Assembly: GCA_947184155.2 (NCBI GenBank)
Contig: CAMXCT020000117.1
Location: 139,987 to 203,986 of the forward strand
Length of the DNA: 64,000 nt
Source: Cladocopium goreaui
Lineage: Eukaryota; Sar; Dinophyceae; Suessiales; Symbiodiniaceae
Direction: 5' to 3'
Under the pieces are notes generated by a model. That model was not told the origin of the DNA. It saw nothing but the letters and a program-made list of their open reading frames with translations, and did not search any database. The translations under genes were made by a program, and so were the position numbers. Of this stretch, positions 32,970 to 43,122 are shown in pieces (position 1 is the stretch's first letter; every line of letters begins with the position of its first letter).

Positions 32970-35900
32970 TCAGCGATGTTTCTTCTTCTCCTTGTCCTTC
33001 TTCAGCTCTTTGTACAGAAGAGACAAAAACCTGATGGCTTATGCAGTGGCCAAGAAAATATCAAGTATCCTTAGCATTCCAACTTGTGTATCATTTGACA
33101 TCATCCCCAAACAAATGAACAAGTATAAATATAATGCTGAGAAACCTGGCCCTGCTTCTTGGTGATGTTGATGATGATTTTGCCCTTCTTCTTCTGCGCC
33201 TAGACCTTGATCTCCTTCTGTAGCCATGGTCAGGTGTGTCATTCTCATCATCATCATCATCATCATCATCTGCCTGAACCTGGTTGTTCATTGGTCCCTT
33301 GTCTTCAACCTCGTCAGCGCTATCCCTGCTTGGCTCATCTTCCTTTTCCTGGGAGTCTTGCTCTACCTCCTTGTCTGCGTCTGCTACTTCTCCATCGGGT
33401 TTCTGGTTCTCTTCAGTCTTCACCTCCAGTAAGCCTTCCAAAGTGTCCAGAAGCTCTGCATCTTCAAGACCATCAGCTGTATCATCATCGTCATGGACAG
33501 CTTGGGAAGCTATAGATGATGCATCGAGAACCTCATATGCATCATCTTCTACTTCAACAGTCTCCCACTCATCCTCTTCCTTCACCTCAGGTTCCTCCTC
33601 TTTTACATCCTCATTTTCAGATGGTTCTTCCTTGGCTTCCTCATGCCCTGGGTTTTGATACCACCAAGCTTCGGCCATCTCGTTCAACTGCTCCACATTC
33701 AAATCTGCAGATGTTTCAGCTTGTTCACTTCCTGGTGGATAAGGTTCCTGAGTTTGTGGTGGCTTGATGATTCAAAAACATTTGTGCAAACACATGTAAG
33801 TATTCTGTGAAAAAACTCATCCACAGGTAACTTTTGCCATCCACATGTTATTTAAGTAGATGATAACCTTATGACTTACACATGTAATGTACTAGATATG
33901 AATGAACAAATCACCATGTAAAAGGAATGCATAAGTAAGGACCAAAATCAGGTTCAAGAGGTACTGCTTGAGTTTTCACTGGGATGCCAGGCTGAGGTCG
34001 GCTAGGTCTGATGTTTTGCAAACCATATGGGGGAACAGGTGCATGCGCTGGAGGATGTGCTGACCAGCCCCCTTGAATAGATTTGGGTTTAAACAGGGAA
34101 ATACATTGAACATAAAAAAAACATGAAAACATTGAAAGAAACGTTCCACCAGGGATTTGGAACCTTTGGCATTGGAGGGTTCGAAGCATCACTGGGAACT
34201 CGAGGCATTGGTCTTGGAGGGTTCGAAGCAACTGGAGGCGGTGGTCTTGGTGCAGATGCCATAGCAGGAATTGCAGGCCCTGGCACAGATGGCATAGAAG
34301 GTGGAGCCATTTGAACACGTGGTGGGTCAGCTAGAACAGCATGCAAACCTGGCAGCTCAATGTTGGACCCAAAAAATCATGAGACATCTCAAAATAGGGG
34401 TATCCCAACGCTTTGTGTAAGTTTTGCACATTTCAAAAAAAGGGCAAGGGGTGCCCCTGGGCACCACTATTTTCAGACATCACCATTTATATATATATAT
34501 ATGTATATATATATATGTGTGTGTGCTTTATTAAATTAAACAATGGTGTTTTTATTTTTTCGAAAATGATTGCCAACAAAAAACCAGAAACCTCGTGATT
34601 CCTCTGGAACTGAAATTCCACGCACATCGTTGCCATTCAAGGCATGGATGTAATCTTGTGCAGTCTCAGTATCAGGAACACTTAGGTATACAGAGCAATG
34701 TCTTGCCCCCACTGTTTCATTGCTGTACCTCTCCTTTGTGATCTTGATCTCACCTGTCTCCCAGAAACCAAGCTGTTCCAGAGCCCATCCAATTTCCTGA
34801 GCAATTGTCCAATCAAACACACCCCAGGAAAAAAAACAAAAACTTGGAGGGTGTCTTAGAGGCAGTAAACAAAAAACTTATTCAATCAAAAACCAGTGTC
34901 GAACTTCCTGCACCTGATGTCGACATGTTGCACAAACACTCTGGCCATTGCTATAGTACTGAACTTACAGGTGGCCTGTCATGTTTCAAACCTTGAGACG
35001 TGTTTTTCACCAGTTTGCACTAAGTTTTCTTAAGTCTTTGATTGTGCAGAAAATGAAAATTGAAATGGTTTGGCTGCCTAGGAAAGTTTCAAACCACATC
35101 CACCTGAGACACACAAATGTGGCAGCAAAGATAGTGATACATGAACTTACTCATGTAAAATTGCAATTATTTCCATGCATGTTCCTCATACTGATGTCAA
35201 AGTGCTCAAGAAACCAAGCATGCTCAAGTTGATACCAATTACAAGTGTTGAAACTAAACATGCTCAAGTAAACAGTTGAACAACTGACACTTAAGTAAAT
35301 TTTGATTCTGAAGATACCCAAACTGAACATTCCCAAGTAAACTGTTGAACACTGGACACTTAAAGGTTTTTTTTGAAACTGAACATACCCAAAAAAACCA
35401 TTGTAACTACACATGCTCAAGTCAAACTATCCAAGATGAACACGCTCAAGTAAACTGTTGAAACTGAACATGTTCAAGAGAAACTAGTGAAAATTAAAAT
35501 GCACAAGTAAATGGTTGAAACTGAACATGCTGATGTAAACTCTTGAAAGTTGACATGCACAAGTAAACTGTGGAAACTGATGGAGGTTGTGTATCTCACC
35601 AAGACGCATGCAAACCGAACTCAAGTGAGTGAAACTCATTCACACATTGACTTTCAAGCAATGCAGCCGGAATTGCAGATGACATTTTGTCTGGCAGGCG
35701 CATGGATGTTCAAAAACGCATGGCTGGCCCAAAAGGCTGTCTTGTTGCATAGCCAAGAAAATATAATCACAGCACTGGTGGCTGCTCTCAACCATGGGTA
35801 GTATCATCGCCCATACCGAAATTGGGCTCCTTCCAGCTTTCAGCCAAGACTTTCAACTGCTCTAACTGCTTCCCAATTTCTTCACGTCGAAAGAGGATCA

Positions 35901-36129
35901 ACTGGATCACCAAAGTGTGCATCTCCTTGAGGCGACCCATCTCTGCCATGTTGTACTGGATCTTTTTGATCAGCTGCTCCACATCTGACTGAACTGTGGA
36001 ACCAGGGCCTCCCAAAGGGGCAACTTCCTCCATGTGGTTGTTAGCCAGGTCATAGGCAACTGAAATGAACTGCTGGAGGTCCACCGCAGTCTCAGGACGA
36101 CGAGGAAGTTCTGAACTCCTACTAGCCAT
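32970..36129 (-). CDS. Multi-exon gene: coiled, Pro-rich, acidic and RS-like segments
   Basis: Start ATG at 36129 (MASRSSELPRRPETAVDLQQ). Exon 1 runs to about 35795 and is largely helical (QLIKKIQYNMAEMGRLKEMH). Further coding segments, each bordered by plausible AG acceptors: about 34790-34600 (EIGWALEQLGFWETGEIKIT, with A-x-x-Y-I-x-A-L-N-G like part of an RRM); about 34346-34150 (Pro-rich); about 34080-33950 (Pro-rich); about 33768-33150, very acidic, then RRRSRSRRRRRRAKSSSTSP; and a final short one ending YKELKKDKEKKKHR at 32970. Exact splice sites are not all resolved. The mix of acidic, Pro-rich and RS-like parts resembles RNA-processing or chromatin proteins, but no catalytic motif is seen and function is unknown. 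Introns are full of CTCAAGTAAAC repeats. Confidence 0.5.
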
Positions 36130-36365
36130 TGCTAGGCAGCCCCTACACATCCAGGTTGATCCCAAAAAAAACTGCACACATTTTCTCTGTTTTTTTTACC
36201 CACAAGTAATGATAGGTGTTCTCAAGTAAATGCCTGCAAAAAAACTTCTAAGACTGCTCAAGTAAAGCATCCGTTTTTTTCCTCAAGTAAATATGGGCGC
36301 ACCACAGCACTTCTATTTTTCCCCAAGTCTCAGAATTGCTCTAATATTTGAACTGGAAACACCAG

Positions 36366-37765
36366 TCAGTCAACATCTTTGGCAAGTTCGGCTTCAACCA
36401 TGGCCAAAAAGGGATTGGTGTCCGCACCTTTGGGGACAAACCTCCTGCGTTTCAGGTCAGTAAGCGGAACACGACAAAGGATCTCTGCACGGCGCAAACT
36501 TGCAAGCCATTGCTTGTTGGCCTCAGCTTTGGAGATCACATTGCCCTTTTTTTCTTCCTTCTGAAGGTACCCCTGCACCCAAATTTGCTGCTCCTTCTTC
36601 ATTTCGCCAGGCTTGTACTCTGTCTCTGCAACCTCGGACTTCGCAGAATCTTTTGATCCCCCAGATTCCACTTTTTCAGGTTGTTTCTTCTTCTTCCCCT
36701 GACCTGACATGGCCTTTGTCACCTTGATCTTCTCCTTGCTTTTCTTCTTCTGAGTGGTTTTCTCTGTTTTCTTGTGCTTTGTAGTTTTGTTTATTTCCTT
36801 TGGCTTCTTGGGGGCAGCTTTGGGTTTCTTCAAAGTTGCTGCTGGTGTGTGGCCTGCAGCCTTTTGCAAAACACTTGTAAACATGGTCGAAGCATCGACT
36901 GTCGGTCTCTTTGACTTTCTATTGCCTGTGTGCTCTGTCTTGACAGCTGCCTTTTCTGAAACCGCAGGCGCTGCAGGTGCTGCAGGAGCTGGTGCCTTGT
37001 TGCCATACAAGATTTGGCTGAACACTGCAGGCATAGGTGGCAAACCACACTTGCCTTTGCCCCGAAACACTACGATTTCAGTTGTATGCGGTTTTTCTGG
37101 CTCCACTGGAGGTGGTAGTGGAACAAGTTCCTCTCTCAGTGGTAAACCAGCAAGATTTTGAATCTTCTCTTCTTCATAGTCGCATTCTACTTCTCCTCCA
37201 GCCATCAACTCAGGTGGCAAGATACACCTGTCTAAAACCGCATCTAGCCGAACTTGTTCTGCACGACTCAGGCAGCGCCAAACCTTCACCTTCAGATTTG
37301 GGCTACTTTTCAAATTTCTCACCATATTCAAAAGCACACGGATCATGAAGTCCAGGCGGTCCATGCAGTCCTCCGCGGAATGCTTCTTGTTGGTTCGAAG
37401 TTCCAAGTCGTGGTTCTGTGGTTCTTGTACAAAACCTCCAGGGCCCTTCTCATTTTGACACCTCCAATTTTTGAATTTTTGCATACTTCTAACAGGTCGT
37501 ACAAAAGAGCTGAAGTTTTCACAAGCCAGTCTGGAGCAGGGGGGCTGTGCCAGCCAAAGCTAACAGGCCCAGACGGAGGCGGCTCCACACAGGTCTCCAG
37601 GCACTTGGTCTGCTTGTACTTCAGGAAGGCCACTAAGATGGCCACCAGAGATGTCACACTGATGGCAGGGTCTGCAGTGAGTCGGAATCTGGTCTTCTGT
37701 TTCAAAGATCTGTCTTCTTTCAATTTCTCCATCCGGTCCTCCACCACAGCATCTAGTGCAGCCAT
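36366..37765 (-). CDS. Lys-rich protein of unknown function, one frameshift
   Basis: From ATG 37765 the frame reads MAALDAVVEDRMEKLKEDRS...ALLYDLLEVCKNSKIGGVKMRRALEVLYKNHRTTTWNFE and soon stops. A second, overlapping frame carries on (LRTNKKHSAEDCMDRLDFMI, PPELMAGGEVECDYEEEKIQ), then a long Lys/Thr/Ala-rich linker (residues about 190-300 of the second frame), and ends KKGNVISKAEANKQWLASLR...AELAKDVD-stop at 36366. The switch must lie in about 37380-37440; no intron fits, so a one-base indel is likely. The basic linker suggests nucleic-acid association (inference). It is the first gene of a four-gene minus-strand row. Confidence 0.5.
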
Positions 37766-37811
37766 GCTCCAAGTAAAAGAAAGCCCAAAAGCTTCTATAC
37801 AACGGCTTCAC

Positions 37812-37834
37812 AGCCCCCAAGGCCAAAATGGCGA
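37812..37834 (-). promoter_or_regulatory. Possible decayed spliced-leader (DinoSL) relic
   Basis: About 50 bases before the ATG at 37765 the minus strand reads GGTCGCCATTTTGGCCTTGG. It shares an exact 11-base core (GCCATTTTGGC) with the dinoflagellate spliced leader, and 14 of 21 positions overall by eye. Such relics mark genes re-inserted from processed mRNA. The match is short and may be chance. Confidence 0.25.
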
Positions 37835-37934
37835 CCAACTAGAAAAGAACATATGAGTTACTTGAGTTACTTGAGTTACGTGAGTTTCTTGAGTGGAACT
37901 AATTACTTGAGTTACATGAGATAATGGAAATTAC

Positions 37935-38970
37935 TTTACTTCGTGTGATCCCCACCATGACATTTATACATTTTCTTACTGGCAAATCTTCTGGCATTCT
38001 ATCTGACATATCTTCTGACATTCTATTTGACATTCTATCTGGCATATCTTCTGGCATATGATCTGGCATATCTTCTGGCATATCTTCTGGCATTCTATCT
38101 GGCAAATCTTCTGGCATTCTATCTGGCATATCTTTTGGCACTCTATCTGACATATCTTCTGGCATTCTATCTGGCATATCTTCTGGCATATATTCTGACA
38201 TATCTTCTGGCATTCTATCTGACATATCTTCTGGCATATATTCTGACATATCTTCTGGCATTCTATCTGACATATCTTCTGGCATATATTCTGACATATC
38301 TTCTGGCATATCTTCTGGCATATCTTCTGGCATATCTTCTGACATATCTATCTGGCATATCTTCTGGAATATTTTCTGGCATTCTATCTGGCAAATCTTC
38401 TGGCATTCTATCTGGCATTCTATCTGGCATATCTTCTGGCATATTATCTGGCATTCTATCTGGCATATCTTCTGGCATATCTTCTGGCATATGTTCTGAC
38501 ATTCTTTCTGACATTCTTTCTAACTTTCTTCTGCACATTCTTTGTCCCATATCTTCCTACATGAGGTCCGGCAGGGAACACTTGGCGTGGATACTCGCGG
38601 TTGAGGTCCGGCAGGGAACACTGGGCGTGGATGGTCGTGGTTGAGGTCCGGCAGGGAACACTGGGCGAGGATGGTCGTGGTTGAGGTCCAGCAGGGAACA
38701 TTGGGCGTGGATGGTCGTGGTTGGTCCGGCAGGGAACACTGGGCGTGGATGGTCGTGGTGGAGGTCCGGCAGAGAACACTGTGGATCGCGGGTCGCAGTT
38801 GAGCAAGGACGACGAGGACGACGAGGACGACGAGGACGACGAGGAGGAGGAGGAGAGGAGGACGAGGCAGGAGGAGGCGGAGGAGGAGGAGGAGAAGGAG
38901 GAGGAGAAGGAGGAGGAGGAGGAGGAGGCAACTGACATAAAATCTAACAACCCTCACCTGGCAGGTGGGG
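37935..38970. repeat. Composite satellite module, copy 1
   Basis: Starts TACTTTACTTCGTGTGATCC and ends AAAATCTAACAACCCTCACC plus TGGCAGGTGGGG. In order: about 550 bp of TCTTCTGGCATATC / TCTATCTGGCAT units; about five 39-bp units of GAGGTCCGGCAGGGAACACT with GGGCGTGGATGGTCGTGGTT; a purine block (GACGAGGAC then GGAGGAGGA); a conserved tail with a near-palindrome CCTCACCTG/GCAGGTGGGG. Frames such as MPEDMPDRM come from the repeats. Confidence 0.85.
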
Positions 38971-39690
38971 AAAAATTACTTTACTTCGTGTGATCCCCAC
39001 CATGACATTTATACATTTTCTTACTGGCAAATCTTCTGGCATTCTATCTGACATATCTTCTGACATTCTATTTGGCATTCTATCTGGCATATCTTCTGGC
39101 ATATGATCTGGCATATCTTCTGGCATTCTATCTGGCAAATCTTCTGGCATTCTATCTGGCATATCTTCTGGCATATATTCTGGCATATCTTCTGGCATTC
39201 TATCTGGCATTCTATCTGGCATTCTATCTGGCATATCTTCTGGAATATCTTCTGGCATATCTATCTGGCATATCTTCTGGCATATTTTCTGGCATTCTAC
39301 CTGGCAAATCTTCTGGCACTCTATCTGACATTTTATCTTCCTACATGAGGTCCGGCAGGGAACACTTGGTGTGGATACTCGCGGTTGAGGTCCGGCAGGG
39401 AACACTGGGCGTGGATGGTCGTGGTTGAGGTCCGGCAGGGAACACTGGGCGGGGATGGTCGTGGTTGAGGTCCGGCAGGGAACACTGGGCGTGGATGGTC
39501 GTGGTTGAGGTCCGGCAGGGAACACTGTGCGTCGAGGGTCGTGGTTGAGGTCCGACAGAGAACACTGTGCGTCGAGGGTCGCAGTTGAGCAGGAGGACGA
39601 GGAGGACGAGGAGGAGGAGGAGGAGGACGAGGAGGAGGAGGACCAGGCAACTGACATGAAATCTAACAACCCTCACCTGGCAGGTGGGGA
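38971..39690. repeat. Composite satellite module, copy 2
   Basis: Same start, order and tail as copy 1, with a shorter TCTGGCATATC section (about 310 bp) and six 39-bp units. The copies follow each other directly. Confidence 0.85.
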
Positions 39691-40110
39691 ATGAAATGGA
39701 CATTCATCCATGTAAAAGATCCACAGTCTGCAGCTTACCTGTGGACATGCTCAAGTAAGACCCTACCACAAGCAACAGAAACACCCCTCACGCAAACCAG
39801 CTGTCGCAAGTAAAAACATCAAAGAGCAAACTCAAGTAAACACAAAACAAGAACATCACAACTGAAGAGAAAGCCATGTGCAAGATGCACAAGTAAACAC
39901 ACAATTGACATGCCCAAGTACAAAAAGCTCAAGTAATATCCACAAGTCCTAGAAATAAACAGCAAATAAACATGCAACTTTCATGCCCCCAAGTACAAAA
40001 AGTTCGTAAGTGACATACACAGGTCCCATGAATAACAAGCAAATAACCACACAAAATTAACATGCCCAAGTACAAAAAGCTCAAGTCACATACACAAGTC
40101 CAACAGAAAA
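39691..40110. other. Spacer with CAAGTAA-type repeats
   Basis: Many CTCAAGTAA and CACAAGTAA words; no gene. Confidence 0.6.
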
Positions 40111-41252
40111 AAAATACTTTACTTCGTGTGATCCCCACCATGACATTTATACATTTTCTTACTGGCAAATCTTCTGGCATTCTATCTGACATATCTTCTG
40201 ACATTCTATTTGGCATTCTATCTGGCATATCTTCTGGCATATGTTCTGGCATATCTTCTGGCATATCTTCTGCAATTCTATCTGGCAAATCTTCTGGCCT
40301 TCTATCTGGCATATCTTCTGGCATTCTATCTAACATATCTTCTGGCATTCTATCTGACAGATCTTCTGGCATTCTATCTGGCATATCTTCTGGCATATAT
40401 TCTGACATATCTTCTGGCATTCTATCTGGCATTCTATCTGGCATATCTTCTGGCATATTTCTGACATATCTTCTGGCATATATCTTCTGGCATCTTCTAT
40501 CTTCTGGCATATCTATCTGGCATATCTTCTGGCATATTTTCTGGCATTCTATCTGGCAAATCTTCTGGCATTCTATCTGGCATTCTATCTGGCATATCTT
40601 CTGACATATCTTCTGGCATTCTATCTGGCATTCTATCTGGCATATCTTCTGGAATATCTTCTGGCATATCTATCTGGCATATCTTCTGGCATATTTTCTG
40701 GCATATCTTCTGCATTCTTCTGCACTCTACTATGACATTCTTTTCCCATATCTTCCTACATGAGGTCCGGCAGGGAACACGTGGAACTCGCGGTTGAGGT
40801 CCGGCAGGGAACACTGGGCGTGGATGGTCGTGGTTGAGGTCCGGCAGGGAACACTGGGCGAGGATGGTCGCGGTTGAGGTCCGACAGGGAACACTGGGCG
40901 TGGATGGTCGTGGTTGAGGTCCGGCAGGGAACACTGGGCGAGGATGGTCGTGGTTGAGGTCCGGCAGGGAACATTGGGCGTGGATGGTCGTGGTTGAGGT
41001 CCGGCAGGGAACACTGGGCGTGGATGGTCGTGGTGGAGGTCCGGCAGAGAACACTGTGGATCGCGGGTCGCAGTTGAGCAAGGACGACGAGGACGACCAG
41101 GACGACGAGGACGACGAGGAGGACGAGGAGGAGGAGGAGGAGGAGAGGAGGCGGAGGAGGAGGAGGAGAAGGAGGAGGAGGAGAAGGAGGAGGAGAAGGA
41201 GGAGGAGGCAACTGACATAAAATCTAACAACCCTCACCTGGCAGGTGGGGAA
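40111..41252. repeat. Composite satellite module, copy 3
   Basis: Same start and tail as copies 1 and 2, with a longer TCTGGCATATC section (about 570 bp), seven to eight 39-bp units and a GAGGAG-rich block. Confidence 0.85.
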
Positions 41253-41454
41253 CAAATAGGAAAAAACAAGCATGTTCATTATAAAGAAAATATCGTTAGA
41301 ATACAAACTCTACATGCAAACAAGTATTACACTTGAACAGTGCAAACAAGAAACTCCAGTCAACATGTTAAGAATATCAACAGCAAAAACTTCAAAAAAC
41401 TAACAAAATCAATCAAAAAAGTATGATTTTATGTATGTGAAAAACATGACAAAA

Positions 41455-41639
41455 ATTTAGGTATATACCTAAATCAATTTAGGTATATACCTAAATCAAT
41501 TTAGGTATGTACCTAAATTTTTTGCAATAGTAAATATTTACTAAGCTAAGTAAAATTTTACGTAAATTTTTCGACCTAAATCCAAAAATTTACGTAAATT
41601 TTTGCCGACCTAAATTTTACTATTTTAGGAGACTCAGGG
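41455..41639 (-). repeat. Right terminal and subterminal repeats of the 15.4-kb element
   Basis: Inward from 41639: GGAGACTCAGGG, then TTTACTATTTTA, ATTTACGTAAAT at 41588-41599, another TTTTACGTAAATTT near 41557, and three tandem copies of ATTTAGGTATATACCTAAAT (41455, 41477, and 41499 with one change). Confidence 0.75.
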
Positions 41640-42185
41640 TAGTCTCCCGTCACTTCAGTCACCATGGGCATTGGCTCCTCAGTGGACTTGTCAGTGCCCC
41701 CTGGGGGATCCACCATCATTCTGATGGACCCGCAGGACTGACATGGACTGACATGGATTTTGAGCATAGGAAACCCATGAAAACCCTGTACACACCTGAT
41801 ATCACATGATGATATTTGATAGCTGCCCCAAACTTTGGGGATGTGAAACGTCAATCGAAATCGAGGCTTCGAGGAAAAACAAAAAAAGGGCCGAGCCGAG
41901 TGAGTCACAGACATTCCAGGAGTGCATCCAAACGAAGCCGTCGTTGAAAACGACTCAGAAGCCGCTTTGCTTGTCCATCAGCGATTCCCAATGGAACGAG
42001 TGGATCGGACAGTTGTCCGAGATTGTCAGCTCATATTGGAATGAGATGCTCGGATGAAAACTGAGGCTTTAGGGCTGTGCACAAAGGATGCACAAAGGAT
42101 GTCTGAAAACAGGGGGGCAATCCATTCCCACATTTTCCCTAGGCCCTATTCAAATTGCAAAAGTATGCAGCACTTCTTCCCATTT
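41640..42185. other. Intergenic, no gene recognised
   Basis: Right flank of the 15.4-kb element. No gene motif seen. Confidence 0.5.
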
Positions 42186-42186
42186 A

Positions 42187-42572
42187 CAGACAAACACACG
42201 CACACAGACACACAGACACACAGACACACAGACACACACACACACAGACACACACACACACAGACACACAGGCACGCACACAGGCACGCACACAGGCACG
42301 CACACAGGCACGCACACAGGCACGCACACCAGCACACACACACAGGCACCACACACAGGCACACACACAGGCACACACACACAGGCACACACACACAGGC
42401 ACACACAGACAGGCACACACAGACAGGCACACACAGACAGGCACACACAGACAGACACACACACAGACAGACAGACACACACACACAGACAGACACACAC
42501 ACAGACACACATAGACACACGCACACACACACATAGACACACACACAGACACACACACAGACACACACTTTG
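42187..42572 (+). repeat. CA-rich microsatellite with CAGACA/CAGGCA units
   Basis: (CA)n broken by CAGACACA, CAGGCACG and CATAGACA. Frames of His/Thr or Cys/Val are repeat products. Lies about 550 bp beyond the stop codon of the retroelement. Confidence 0.95.
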
Positions 42573-43122
42573 GTAAACTCCATAATGGAGAGGGTGAAAT
42601 GAGATGAAATGATAACCGTCATGTCGTGTTGTTACATTAGCATGTCATGTCATGTCATGTCATGACATGTCGGCTTGGGTGGTTTTTGGCTTGGCCACCT
42701 TGCCATTTCGGATGCAGGTACGTTTTCACGACGACATAGATGGGTCTTCGTTGGCCCGTGCCGTCTATGCGTCCACGGGCCCCCTGCTTTTCCCTTTGAT
42801 TCAGGGTTTCTCACACACAGCAAGCCACTAGGGCACGATGTTACTGTTCCACTGGTTGCTCCCTTAGATCCAAGGTTTTCACTTAGACGTATATCAAGCC
42901 GCTGAGCACGATTTTTCCAAGAACGACTTCCCTCGGTGTGGTTGTTTTGGACTGAATGTGAGGAAATCACCCCTCAGTGCTGTTGGTCTCGAGTCACATA
43001 TGTCGAAAACAGGAGTCAAACAAACCTACTTTTTTGGAGTTGAAACTAGACGGATAAAACTGGTGGTTTGAGGTGAGGATATTAGGTATTAAATCAAAGC
43101 TCCTACTTGACCAAAGAACCAA
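42573..43122 (-). other. Probable 3' region of the retroelement
   Basis: Between the CA array and the reverse-transcriptase stop. Contains a CATGT pentamer run (42638-42668) with a small palindrome. No gene. Assigning it to the retroelement is inference. Confidence 0.4.

Larger units (their letters stand above)
26207..41639 (-). mobile_element. Candidate 15.4-kb TIR transposon with four genes
   Basis: The left end starts CCCTGAGTCTCC (26207) and the right end finishes GGAGACTCAGGG (41639); both are directly flanked by TA, as a 2-bp target duplication would be. The inner 10 bases (AAAATAGTAAA) also match. The palindrome ATTTACGTAAAT lies exactly 40 bp inside each end (26247-26258 and 41588-41599). 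ATTTAGGTATATACCTAAAT, a perfect 20-bp palindrome, sits at 26309 on the left and at 41455 and 41477 on the right. All four gene-like units inside run on the minus strand, and the one nearest the left end is transposase-like. The boundaries are seen; that the whole segment moves or moved as one unit is inference. Internal frameshifts and a nonsense codon suggest this copy is no longer fully functional. Confidence 0.7.

Noticed and set aside
37899..41306. MPEDMPDRM and YLAYLLAFYLAYLLA repeat proteins
   Set aside because: The frames follow the 12-27-bp repeats exactly, exist on both strands and change with unit number.
42054..42622. His/Thr-rich or Cys/Val-rich protein
   Set aside because: Microsatellite translation only.
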